From contig JALMLS010000455.1 in the NCBI GenBank assembly GCA_038496445.1, positions 496,001-560,000 of the forward strand: DNA of 64,000 bases, given 5' to 3'. Shown here piece by piece: positions 35,752 through 47,814 of the stretch. The position numbers and the translations under genes were made by a program. Origin of the DNA: Trichosphaerium sp. ATCC 40318 (lineage: Eukaryota; Discosea; Flabellinia; Trichosidae). Position 1 is the stretch's first letter. Each line of letters starts with the position of its first letter. Below the pieces are notes generated by a model that worked only from the letters and a program-made list of their open reading frames with translations, searched no databases and was not told the DNA's origin.

Positions 35752-35994
35752 GGATATAGTTTTTTCCGAATTTTCTGAAAACACAAATTCGAAAGTGTAG
35801 AAAGATGCATAGCTAGGGCAGTCCACTAAACTAGAAAGTGCCTGGTTCACTTACAGTCGGGTCCTCGCTGTGCTCAGAACAAGAACCCGACCTTCGTTCA
35901 CATATAGTGATCCATTGGTGGGTATAGGCATTCGGTTTTTGTATCAAATTCGAATTTTTTCTTTCTTTTGAAAAATTCGGAAAAAACGTGTCCG
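35752..35994 (-). mobile_element. MITE-like inverted-repeat element, copy 1
   Basis: A 243-bp element, homologous over its full length to 49520-49779 in opposite orientation. Its ends carry the 16-bp inverted repeat GTTTTTTCCGAATTTT, extended imperfectly outward. The interior contains a hairpin-capable pair GTCGGGT/ACCCGAC near 35859-35893. There is no coding capacity. No target-site duplication is evident at this copy. Strand is given relative to copy 2. Confidence 0.75.
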
Positions 35995-36484
35995 AACATA
36001 AGATTTCTTTGGTTATCAAATTTAGCCAGGTTCAAAGAAATACTTGGTTTGGTTACCAAGGCAAAGCATTCTCAAGAAGAGGAAGCAAATAATTTTGAAA
36101 ATAATGAAATGAGGCACTCTGATCCGTAAAACGAGAATCTGGGCGCATTGTTTAAATGATTTGCTAATTTCGTCCTAAAAATAGGGCTGTTTTATGTTGT
36201 GTTGTACGTACCATATTACTAATAGATAACAGACTCGTGCTGTGGTTTGCGGCACTTGGCACTGTTAGTGGTATTCGTAGAATAGCATGATTAAGGAAGG
36301 CTTGCTTATTATCAGGATATTGTTAAGAAGAAAAGATGAAGTGGTTGAGAAAAATTTAGTTGACTTATGTTGGAACAGAAACAGCTTAAGATGACTTCTT
36401 TCTTTGTGAATGGCTTCAATAGACTCAAAATCATACAAATGGATAAATTGTGAGTGTGTGGTTTGGGTATGAGTATATTTTTCG
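35995..36484. other. Intergenic, no gene seen
   Basis: AT-rich DNA between MITE copy 1 and the 3' end of the TPR gene. No open frame or repeat of note. Confidence 0.35.
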
Positions 36485-39258
36485 TTATTTGTAGTTTACA
36501 TTTAAATTCAGTTGTGGAAACTTTTTAGATAAAAGTTCCTTATCTATAGGCTTTGTTTTGAATTGTTTCAATTGATCTTTAAGTGCATCAGCAAGACCTT
36601 TATCTTTAGGCTCAATTATAGGTATTAATTTTTCCATAGATACATGAGCCCAACTTGCATCATCAAGAAGAATAGAAGCACGTGCCGCTTCCCAAAAATC
36701 TAAAGAAAAAATTAGTATTGACAGCAAGATTCTCGAAGTCGGATACTCCATATTTTCTCGGTAATAGTCACATTGGAGTACCAATACTAGCACAAAGGAC
36801 ATGATGTGCAAATGTTCAAACACGGCACTTTGTCTGGCTTCGAGAACCACAGTAACGGTCTTGGTAAAAAACGGGAAAAACAATTGTTTTTGACTTACAT
36901 TGTTCTGCTAACCGATTATTCTCATCTTCTGCTAAACATCTACCAGTAACAACAAGCAACTACACGTAAAAATTAGTATGGACACAAAAGCACAAAAAGT
37001 AAAACTGTAATTCGCAGACTTGATTGATCAAACGAGAAACAGAAAACTCAAAGATTTTAAGGTTGCAAACCCGCAGCAAGAGCACTCAAGATAAAACTTT
37101 AAAAACTAAGTGATTAACGTACAGCAGGAACAGTAGATCCATATCTATGAATAACATCACTATCATTATATGCTTGTGGCCAAGAAATAGTGTTTCGGTA
37201 TAAATCAATAAGTGTACTTTCAGCAATCTTAATTGGAAACTTTTGTTTTGTCATATCATCTCTCATTAATTTTTTAAGCTGTTGACGTGCATAAATAGCC
37301 CTCCTAAACTCTCTCATACCAACATCACTTATCATTAGATTCCATAAAATATTAGGCCTAAGCAGTTGTAAATAAAGACCCCAATTGACACGTGCAAACA
37401 AAAAAAACCCAAAAGTGCACTTATGATTTAATAATACATCAATTGACTTAGTGCTCGCGCTGTTGATCAAAAAAAATGTAGAAGCGCATGTAAATAATAC
37501 TACATGTTAGTTTTATATACCTTCCAAACATGGAACAAGTAGCAAGTGCCTTGTGAATAACGTAAGTAAACAAACTTTCAAACACGAAAAAAAGAAAAAA
37601 ACTGACCTGTTTGAAATGTTCAAAAGAATTCGCATGGTCTCCGTTTTTCATCTTTAGATACCCAAGAGTACTCCAAACATCATAATGTATAAATTCATTC
37701 TCCTCAGCAACACCCATAGCCTTAACATAAGCTTTTTCTGCATCTCCAAACCTTGCTTTACTTTCATAAAACCTTCCCAAAGCAAGCAAAACAGGTGTCT
37801 TGTTCATAATTTTATCTTTTTCTATAATACCTTCAAACACTTGAGCAACGTTTGATCTTCCTTCCTCGCTATTCAGACGTCCATAAGTATCAGTAAGACG
37901 TCGGAACATAGTCAAAAATAATAATGTGGTGTCCTCTGAGCTCTCACCAATATCACTACCAACGCTTTCCAAGTCTTTAAGTACACTAGACGCAACACTC
38001 TTTGCAAATGATTTTTTATCATTTTTTGCATATAATAATGCTAGAGATGTCTTTAGGCGTAGTTTAGATACAATAGCATTATTAGAGTTGATGCTTTCTA
38101 TGATCTTTTTTTCTTTACTTAAATCGTTGTGAAACTCGACTTAACAAAATAAAGTTAATTAAATCTTCACGTGTCTCGAGTTCTGTTGATCAAAACGTAC
38201 CTTCAAGTGAGAAAAGATGATCTTTAACGTTTTGAACCTCTTGCTCTGTGAAAGAACCTGTTTCCTGACCATGATCTAGGATAATGTGCATGTCTTCAGA
38301 TAATTCATCAAATAATTCTTTCTCCCCTACAATCGTATGTGTTTGCGCCATTAGAGAATATGCATGCATCAGTGGATGTATGAATTTATCTTCAGTAGGT
38401 TTAGCTCTATAAAAGATCAACAAAAGAAGAACCAAGCGATAAAGTGAAAACAAGTGTCAAGCGAAAGAAATATTTTGTAAGAAAAACAAAAAAAATAAAA
38501 ATTCTTTAATTTCGTTTATCAGTTTCACAGTGCCTAACCTGTAGAATAGAACCGCTGCTAGTTTTAAACGTGAATCAGCTTGTTCATGTACGCCATATAG
38601 CATGTTTGTTATTCCACAACGAAGAGAAAACTCAGCAACAATTGGTAACTCTAAAACAAATAGGTCAAAAAAAAATTCGTAACGTAAGTGTCAGCCATAA
38701 TTTTAACAGTCTGATCCTCTATTCGAGCGTTTATAAGCGTACCAGGTTCAATTGCAGGGATTAAGACAGATTGTCCGGTGTGCATGTCTTTCTCTATTGT
38801 ATCGAGGAAAATTGACGTATCCGGTTTATCTATGGATGTTTTAGTGGTTGTAGACGAACGTTAAATAGTGAGTTTGTAACAACGTTCTTAGGCATACCAT
38901 GGGAGGCTGTCATCATTCTCTTTATAATTGGCAACGTTTCACGCTGTTCTTCGCCAGTAAACACTACAAATAATTAAAAGTGAAACTTACGAGGGTTCTT
39001 ACGTCCATACACCAACCCTGCGAATACCCCCGCCACTGCCAGTCGTTTCAACCACGTTGGTGGATTATAGTTCAAAGCTGTTGCTATGGCGTTCTCTTGG
39101 ACCGTTTAATACGCAATTATAAGTAATAAACACGTACCTATTGCCGTTGTGTCAAAATTAAGTTTCTGACGCGCTTTGTAATGGTTTTTGCGTTTATTCC
39201 TACGGTTGTAGGATGCCTTTACAACGTGCGAATGCCTCCGCAAGGCAGTACGTAACAT
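36485..39258 (-). CDS. Mitochondrial membrane-anchored TPR protein
   Basis: The start at 39258 gives MLRTALRRHSHVVKASYNRR, an Arg-rich presequence. Soon after comes a hydrophobic helix (WLKRLAVAGVFAGLVYG), so an inner-membrane anchor is likely. The rest is helical, with tetratricopeptide-type pairs such as ALGRFYESKARFGDAEKAYV and WSTLGYLKMKNGDHANSFEH, and a helical C-terminus ending LNLNVNYK. This layout recalls fungal Mgr3 (adaptor of the i-AAA protease) and animal TTC19, but no motif settles which. There are about nine exons; individual junctions in the N-terminal third are less certain. Confidence 0.65.
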
Positions 39259-39365
39259 TTTATGCAATAAGAAACTCGCCACGCTCAGTAACTTAAAATT
39301 GACACCACACGTAACTTAATTAATTCCGTACATTGAGCGTTTGCGAGAAATCAACGTGTAAAACA

Positions 39366-40050
39366 ATGGGAAATAAGAGTCCAAAGACAACGCCAGCTCA
39401 CAAAGCTATGGTCAAGAAATGCTTCGACAAGCTTGACAAGAATGGAGATGGCGTTATAAGTATTAGCGAATTACAGGTACGCAATCTAAAATGCCAATAA
39501 AACAATACCGACGCAAACTCACACCTGTCAGGATGTTTTGACCATGAAGCGCTCAGCAATACTGCAGGGACTACAGAGAATAGACTCCGATGGCGACTCA
39601 GCGTGAGTACTGTAATTCAGCTTCAAACTAGCTCATCACCGTATAGTATAAACTTTGACGAGTTTTGTAAGCTTGTTCAAAAGCGTTTCATGGATGTACG
39701 AAACAAGAAGTGAAGTTAAAAACCGTTAAATCTCTTCAACTATCGTCACTCCACGTAAGCTAATGCCTGGTAGGACTTTAACTTCCTTGACAAGAACAAA
39801 GACGGCAAGATCACACTGCCAGAAATGAAAAAAGCATTTGCAAGTCTAAAAGTACGTGTTGTTGTTTTGTACGTTGTTTACTAACAAAACCAAGTCCGCT
39901 GGCGCCGAGGAATACTTGAATAAATTGGACAAAGATAAAGATGGCGTTGTACGTATAACTTACAGTACACCAATCATCTTATTCTCATAGGTGACACTTG
40001 ACGAGTACATTGAAGGCTGTTTGCAGGTGTTGGCATTTCAAACAAAGTAA
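39366..40050 (+). CDS. N-myristoylated calmodulin-like protein with four EF-hands
   Basis: The start MGNKSPKTT has Gly2 and Ser6-like context for N-myristoylation. Four EF-hand loops can be read across five exons: DKNGDGVISISE, DSDGDSAINFDE (split by an intron), DKNKDGKITLPE and DKDKDGVVTLDE. All keep the acidic first and twelfth positions, so each should bind calcium. The protein is about 150 residues, calmodulin size, and ends CLQVLAFQTK. A membrane-tethered calcium sensor is expected. Calcineurin-B-like or CDPK-derived proteins are alternatives; no kinase domain is adjacent. Confidence 0.85.
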
Positions 40051-40175
40051 AAGATTAAATTAGCAAAGCAGTACACTAGAATAACCAAATAATAATAAAA
40101 CGCAAAAGTAGCGCAAAGTCTGCCTTTATTTTCGATGTAGAAAAAAAAGCCAGTACACAGAACAAAACAAACTAC

Positions 40176-41327
40176 ATGAGTAGTCGAGCAGAAAAACGCA
40201 AACTACGCAAGAAATTACAACGACAGCGCAAACGGTTAGCCTTAAAATGTGTATAAAGTCTAACTAGCTAAATAATAGCCAAAAGCTTGCTCAAGAGCGT
40301 GACGAAGAGCCTGCTGACACAACAGATAACAATGAAGATGAAAAAACGTTACATGCTCCAACAACATTTGGAACGGGTTCCATGTTAACCCAAATACGCG
40401 AAGAGGCAAAAGAAAAATCCACCAAAGCTGCTGCAGAAAAATCAGAAGAGACGCCAAAAACTACGGAGCCAGTGACACCAAAGAACACCAACAGTCAAAT
40501 TACGTGCGTTAACGCCATTTTACTCAAAAATTAATTGTTATTAGCGCCCAAGCAACTTCAAAAACCTATGGTGCATGGTACGGTAATGTTGGAGACCTCA
40601 AACAACGCCCTAAGGTACACTTCATCAAGTTTATAAAATGTCATCTTGTTTTACATTTAATTTTGTAGCGCCAACGGCGAGGATTGCGTTGTAAAAAATG
40701 CTTCGTATTGCTCGCCAGGGATGATGATTTTGACTACAAGAACGGACAGCTCTGGATAAACACAAGAAAAGTGCCAAAAAGCTGGGATGGCTACAGAACA
40801 AAAAACTCAATAGTACTCACAATCATTATGATGTACCTGTATTAACCAACTCGTTAATTTAGGTATTTTGCCAGAACATGCACAATGTCGGCCGAACAAA
40901 ACAATCAACTTTTGCAAATACAACAATCTATGTCCCTGTTTTGAACATAAACAAGACAACATTCAAAGCTAATTTCATGGACAAGTACGTATTCAAAAAA
41001 AAAAACGAGCAACTTTCTCACATGTGCCTCACTCGCTTCTCTCGACTCTACTAATGCATTGTCTTAGTCACAAATTCGCTGGGTCTGATAAGATAAAGAA
41101 TAAGCTGAACTACAACGAAACAAAGTCTACTGATTGGCTAAAGGTTTACTTGCCACCAAAGGAGTTTCTACCAGAAGTAAACACTAGTTCTAACTTTCAT
41201 TTCTCTGACCCTTGTTTAGTTCAGTAAGGACGCTGTTCCTGATAGATACCACCAAAAGGTTAGCAACAAAGCGGAAGGCGTTAACAATTGGAGAACGGGG
41301 CTTGACGACGATGACAAAGGCAGCTAA
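40176..41327 (+). CDS. Basic protein with a CxxC element, family not recognised
   Basis: It begins MSSRAEKRKLRKKLQRQRKR, a highly basic coiled segment, followed by a charged linker (QERDEEPADTTDNNEDEKTL). A compact region RRGLRCKKCFVLLARDDDFD carries a single CxxC. Further exons read WDGYRTKNSI, VFCQNMHNVGRTKQSTFANT and STDWLKVYLPPKEFLPE, and the end is GLDDDDKGS at 41327. Seven exons join in frame with GTACAC, GTACTC and GTACGT donors. A nuclear or nucleolar role is suggested by composition only. Confidence 0.6.
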
Positions 41328-41655
41328 AACCAACAGCATCTGAGATCTGCACTAAAATCTAGTGCAGCCGGTAATACTAACACTGCTGACAAGTCATTTT
41401 TGCATACTGAAGGACAAGTAGAGCAACATTGCTCGTTGTTTTAGCGCTAAACCACAAATTTGACAAAAAATCCTAAAAAAGTGTAAACCATTCCACTGTC
41501 AACGAAACAACTACAACTACGACGAGGTTCTAGACGTCATAAGAACTACGTTGAAAAGTACACCTGTAAGAGAGAAAATGCCCAAGAAATAGGAGTAACT
41601 TCTAAATAAATCAGAAGCTGCTTCCTAACATTAAAATAACAAATAAACAACAACA
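41328..41655. other. Intergenic upstream of Rab7
   Basis: No gene recognised. This stretch should include the Rab7 promoter and 5' leader, with the CAACAACA leader just before the ATG. Confidence 0.35.
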
Positions 41656-42688
<1,033 letters not shown>

Positions 42689-42963
42689 ACATTTTTCTCA
42701 TTTCGTTCATTATAATTGTTGACACCTTGTCAACCAAACTTAGCTGTGTAAATAAAGTGCTCCCATTTTTCCAACAATGCAACGTTCTTTAGCTGATTAA
42801 TTTTATCTCGTTCTCTTGACACAATCTCGCAAATATTCAAGTGGGCCGCTTTTTATTCCGGAATGTTAAGATTGTCATTTTGCCCTCCCAATTTTTCAGG
42901 CGTTTTTTTGTAGTCAATAAAGAACAATAAACTGTACGCGTGTCAGAAGGGCTAAGCTATTGG

Positions 42964-44805
42964 ATGGCCGATAAAAATGTTGTCAGTGATTCAAACGTGA
43001 TAAGTACAAAGAGAAAAGCTGATGATACGGTGAATGTCAATGCAAAAAAGCAAAAGCTGAAACAAACTGCGCCTATACAATGGCCATATAATATTGGGCA
43101 TGTACAAGGTATTTGAATGTTTTTTTGAGTTAATAAATGTATTTTACAGCAAAAATGATCTACGACGCGTTAAAAACATACATTAGACGACCATAGATAC
43201 TTAATACGTTGTTTTAGCATTACATGATTACACCAACCCTAAACCGATCCCAACTACTCCAATAAGTACCTCAGAGCATAAAACACCTCCGCGAAGAGAA
43301 ATAGCAAAGCAATCTACAGAAAAACCTAAAAAACTCAACCCACACCGTTACATACGAAAAAGAGATAAAAACAAAGCTAAAACAGCCGTACACACCTATT
43401 TATTATTCATTTTAACATCTAACAGTGTCAATGAATTTAGAACGGTTCTCAAACACCTAGTTACGTTGATTGGGATTCTGACGCAAGTATCTTTGATTTA
43501 GCTCCAGAAATAAGCGCTCTATGTAAGAGAAAACGAAGAGTACGCTTGATATTACCTTGTGTATTACCACTGATTCCTATAGCTTTCATGTGATGTACCA
43601 AACACACAACGAACGGAATACAAAGCTCATGAAAAAGGCGTTAATCGAATCAAGTACAAAATTATAAACATGACACATGGCTTGTTTCTTACAATTTAAG
43701 GTGGTCTCGCGGAGAAGGGCAACTTCTGGCTTCATGTTCTATGGATGCAACAGCATCTATATGGTCACCATTTTCTTCAACAAAGCGTGTGGTACACCTT
43801 ACTTGTCATGAAGCTGCAGTCAAAGATCTTGGATGGAGCCATGATAATAGGCATTTATTTACCGCCAGCTATGACAAAACTGTAAAATACACAGACGTAG
43901 AAACTGCTACAGTAGTACAAGTACGATTGTGAAGCTAATTGCACTCAATTTTGGCTAATAGTTAATATAGAGCTTCAAGCACAAGCAATTTATTACTTGC
44001 CTTCAGCCTCATCCAACACAGACTGATTTATTTATTGCTGGTGGTGCCAAGTCTGGGATTGTATGTTGGGATTTACGTTCGCACAGGTACCACCACTCAC
44101 TGCAAACATAATGGTTTTTGTTCGGTTGCTGAATTCGTTAATTGATTTGTTAGTGTCGCAGTGGAGTACAAGAGTGTAATGGGTCAAGTGCAATCCATGG
44201 AGTTTATAGATAACGGTAATGCGTTTGTGTCAAGTTCGGACGTTACAAGGCGAAATTGTGTAGATAAAGCTGTCCGTGTCTTTGATTTCAATACCGTACG
44301 TTTCAAATAACTCCAAAAAAACAAAAAAAAATTAACTACTACCGCACGTGGTACTCACGTGTAATTAGGGATCCATACTCAGTAATCAAGTTTACCTGGA
44401 GGCTTTCACATGTACTCGCGTGCGTGCGCACCCGACAGAGAAACAGTTTTTGATGCAATCCAATGGGAACTACATTGCAATTTTTTCAAGCACAAAATAT
44501 AAACTCAATAAGTACAAAGTACGCCGATTGTGTTGCGTCGTTGCAAAATTAACGACTTGCTTTAGCGTTACCAAGCTCATAACGTCTCTGGTTATCCTAT
44601 TGGCTTTGATATATCTCCTGATGGTACACTAGTAGTTTCTGGATGTACACACGGTAATTTGGTATTCTACGACTACGTAACGTCAAGAGTGCTCCGAAAA
44701 TTTAAAGCACACAAACGGCCTTGTATCGATGTCGCTTTTCATCCCATAGTACCGTCATTGGTAGCCAGCTGTGACTGGGCGGGAGGCATTACGCTTTGGC
44801 AATAA
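42964..44805 (+). CDS. WD40 protein, WDR25/PRP17-like
   Basis: The N-terminus is basic and Pro/Thr-rich (TKRKADDTVNVNAKKQKLKQ). A conserved element YKAHEKGVNRIKWSRGEGQL then leads into WD repeats: LLASCSMDATASIWSP, CHEAAVKDLGWSHDNRHLFT, FIAGGAKSGIVCWDLRSH, a variant repeat (VDKAVRVFDFNTGS) and a final FKAHKRPCIDVAFHPIVPSL followed by DWAGGITLWQ. This repeat order and the KAHxxGVNxIxW entry match WDR25 and the splicing factor PRP17/CDC40. The N-terminal motifs diagnostic for PRP17 were not certain, so I keep both options. About nine exons. Confidence 0.75.
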
Positions 44806-44927
44806 AGGCTATTGTACTGAAATACGAAAAAACTTTGTGTTTTCTGTAGTTTTTTTACCAAGGGACTTCGTAAGACCGTTTCCGCTCGCTGGTTTACTTA
44901 GCTTCTCGTTTTGCAAAGGTCATCAAG

Positions 44928-45463
44928 ATGGTACGGTCTCGAAAAAGTGCGCAGTGATGTAATTGCTGTATAGGTTAACTACCCAAAGACTCGACGCATG
45001 TATTGCCCGTCACGCAAGTGCAAAAAACACGCTGTACACAAAGTATCAGCTTACAAAAACGGTGCCGCTCGCCAACAATCACAAGGTGTGTATTGCGCGG
45101 AGCGTAATCAGATATTTTTTGTATTTATTTCTCAAATAGGTACCAGACGTTATAGAAGAAAACAGAAGGGTTACGGTGGTCAAACCAAACCAATTTTCAA
45201 GAAAAAGGCACGATCAGGCGTTTTAGTAGCTCATCTGCTCTTATCGCTGAATCTTTATCAAATTCGCCTCTAACACAACCCAGGCAAAAGTTAACAAGAA
45301 AACTACCTTGAAATTTGAGTGCAAAGAATGCAAAGCTGTTCAAGTCAAAACCCTCAAAAGGTACCGTTTATGCGTATTATGGCCTTCGCTTACGCTATTT
45401 AGATGCAAAAAATTCGAATTGGGTGGCGAAAAGAAACAGAAGAACAAGATGATCCAGTTTTAA
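44928..45463 (+). CDS. RPL36A: 60S ribosomal protein eL42 (L36a/L44)
   Basis: The first exon is ATG alone (44928-44930). A 43-nt intron with GTACGG and GTATAG ends joins it to [11 protein letters not shown]. The body reads [60 protein letters not shown] and [18 protein letters not shown], with the four zinc-type Cys positions of eL42. Length and termini match the family. eL42 sits near the ribosomal E site. A short family-atypical insert (RSG) appears at one exon junction. An intron immediately after the ATG is known in several eukaryotic ribosomal genes. Confidence 0.93.
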
Positions 45464-45686
45464 CTTCTATCGCTGTAGTAAACTGTATAAAATCTATTCT
45501 GGACATTTGTTTCGTTAATTGTAATGTACAAAACGTTTGACACTTCATAACTTTCACACTTGGCGCGTTAATTTATCTTTGCCGCAAAAGCTCCAATGCC
45601 GAGTTTTGCATTACATAGCCGCCAACGGTAGTTTGACCAAGAATTTTGTTACGCTGTATTTTTTTCTTTGCGTTTATTTCCTATTG

Positions 45687-46881
45687 ATGGAGGGCCTCTG
45701 GGCCAAAAGGCTTGGTGAGGTTAGTTCATGCGACTTTGAGGTTGATGCAGACGCTATGAAGTTCGTCCGTTCAGTAATGCGCCAAGAGCTAAAAGAACTG
45801 GATAAGGTGCGTAATTGAGCGTCGAGAAAGCTCACTAGTGCCCAGAAACGAAAATTGGACAAAACAGCAGGTGTTGTGTTTGTTAAAGCGTGTGAATGGT
45901 TCTTACAACACCTGGCACTTGCAAGCTGGAATGTCAGTGATAAACGTGAAATTACAAAAGGAGATGTACTAAATGCGTTGGCGGGCATCGAAGGTGCTTA
46001 AATTCTACTTGCTGATTTATTAAAGCGGTGTAGACTACGATTTTATAGCAGATTCGCTCGGCGCTACAGAAACGACCATAAAACCGCCAGAAAACGCTAA
46101 CACTGGTGCTTTAACTCTTGGTACGTGATTTTGTACATAGAACTGTTCTTGTAACCATTAAGAAGGTCCGTGGCATTTGGAGCAAGCTGGAGGGTGCACC
46201 GTTACAAACTTGCCGTCAAGCCGTTATCGTTTTACCGAAACTGACACGTCAAAGGAGAAAATTGACAGCTCAATTGAAGTAGTTTCACACGGTTTAGAGA
46301 GCATCGTATGAGCTATTGATGGTCTGATGTCGTACTCACTACCTGCTTTAGGTCTTTAGTATGCCTCCTGAAGCCCAGAAAGATCAGTGTATAGCAATAC
46401 TCTCTGAGCCAGTTGGGGTTGACGCTTTTATGTCAGTGTCATTACAAAAGGTACTACAAGACGTTTAATATGTTCCGTGATTTACTTTTCACAGGAGTTT
46501 AACTACGCAAAGAAATCGCTTGATTTTACAGTGAAAGGATCGTGCAGATTGCATGGATTGGATGGGATTGTTACTAAGGGCTTTGTGACAATGGGTGCGT
46601 GAAATAGACCGTGTACAAAGGTTGCTATTTTAATAATGTTGAGGAAAAACATTAGCATCTTTATGTTCACATTTCTTTCTGTGTTATTGTGTTTGTCTGA
46701 CTGTTTTACTTTAGGTGGGGGTACTGGAACAAGTGTAGTATTTACAGCATCTCTTGATTCACCTTACGGCGTAATAATAGCTGAAGGAGACTTTGTTGTA
46801 TCATCTCAACACGTGTCCATAAATATCGTATACTGTATTGGCGATACACCAGTTCTAAAGTCAAAGTATAACAAAACATAG
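45687..46881 (+). CDS. Histone-fold protein (POLE3/Dpb4-like) with long unknown C-terminus
   Basis: The start MEGLWAKRLGEVSSCDFEVD leads to DADAMKFVRSVMRQELKELD, then KTAGVVFVKACEWFLQHLAL and KREITKGDVLNALAGIE. This is the alpha1-alpha2-alpha3 pattern of the H2B/NF-YB-like histone fold found in POLE3, Dpb4 and CHRAC proteins of DNA polymerase epsilon and remodellers. Between the first two parts lies a 24-nt in-frame segment (GTGCGTAATTGAG...AAAG) with a TGA. Further exons continue in frame with about 190 residues that I do not recognise (EGPWHLEQAGGCTVTNLPSS to VYCIGDTPVLKSKYNKT). These could be a fused domain or a separate gene. Confidence 0.55.
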
Positions 46882-47316
46882 TAGTACATCACCTGGAGAT
46901 ACTGAAGGGAGGTGTAAGAAAAGTATTAACGCTCATGTTCGACGTTGTCAGAAAACATATCAAACCGAAAAACTTTACACCATTTTTTTTTGGAACTTTT
47001 GTTCACTTTTCGTAATTAATCAAAACACAAGTCGTAAAATAAAAATAATAATATTTGTATTGTATTTATTTAAAGTAATTTACAACCGCAAGCTAGAGAA
47101 GATACACATTCTTTTTTAAGAATTTTGAGTTTCCAGCGGAATAAACTCGGTTTACTGCAGTGCAGTTTTTAATATCGACATGCTGGGTTTTTCGGCTTGC
47201 CATTTAAGGTCGTAAAGCCTGGTAATAGCGGTAAAAGTTTCGTTTTAGTTTTGTGGTCTTGTTTGTGCTTTGTATTGTCGCCAATTGGTAGCTCGTTTGA
47301 GATATTATAAATTGGA
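46882..47316. other. Intergenic between convergent genes
   Basis: AT-rich DNA with no recognisable gene between the 3' ends of the histone-fold and homeodomain genes. Confidence 0.35.
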
Positions 47317-47814
47317 TTAGAATACTTGAAAAAAGTTTCGCCTTAGACCAAACTGAGCAGGAGTGTCACTGTTATTATTTCGTCGGAGATAAGCTTGTAT
47401 ACGTCGTTTCTTCTCTTCGCACTCTCTTTGTATTTGTGTACGCTTACTTCTTGCACGTCTATTTTGAAACCATATACGTACTCGAGATGTTGATATATTT
47501 AAAGCCTTAGCAAGGCGAGCTTTGCACTCTTCGTTAGGGAATGAAGCAATTTCATAAGCATCTTCTAATAAACGTCTTTCAACCATTGTAAAAGCTCTTC
47601 GTTTGCGTTTTAGACACTTGCTATTGGCTTTTTCGTCCAGTTTTCGTTTACGTTTACGTCGGGGTCTTTCGGTTCCTTCTTTTGTATTGTTTGTAGCCGC
47701 AGTAGGGATACAAGCGTGTTTTTTCTTTTGAGTAGTTCGCGATATTGTTGTAGATTTTATTGGAACTGAAAGAAGCTCTTGAGGTACAGGAGAAAGTATT
47801 TTATAAAGTTCCAT
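47317..47814 (-). CDS. Homeodomain transcription factor, single exon
   Basis: This 165-residue frame starts MELYKILSPVPQELL. A basic region (RPRRKRKRKLDEKANSKC) precedes a homeodomain of about 60 residues: RRAFTMVERRLLEDAYEIAS, NEECKARLAKALNISTSRVR, IWFQNRRARSKR. Helix 3 keeps Trp48, Phe49, Asn51 and Arg53. There is no three-residue TALE insertion, so it is a typical-class homeodomain. The C-terminal tail is short and basic. It should bind TAAT-type sites in the nucleus. It is one of few conserved genes here without introns. Confidence 0.92.
   Translation of the reverse strand: MELYKILSPVPQELLSVPIKSTTISRTTQKKKHACIPTAATNNTKEGTERPRRKRKRKLDEKANSKCLKRKRRAFTMVERRLLEDAYEIASFPNEECKARLAKALNISTSRVRIWFQNRRARSKRTQIQRECEEKKRRIQAYLRRNNNSDTPAQFGLRRNFFQVF

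Noticed and set aside
35859-35893. Hairpin GTCGGGT...ACCCGAC as a possible structured RNA gene
   Set aside because: It lies inside the MITE-like element in both copies; no RNA family features are visible, so it is treated as part of the element.
45537-45686. Upstream extension of the histone-fold gene frame
   Set aside because: It is open but reads as hydrophobic low-complexity sequence unlike the family; ATG 45687 is preferred.
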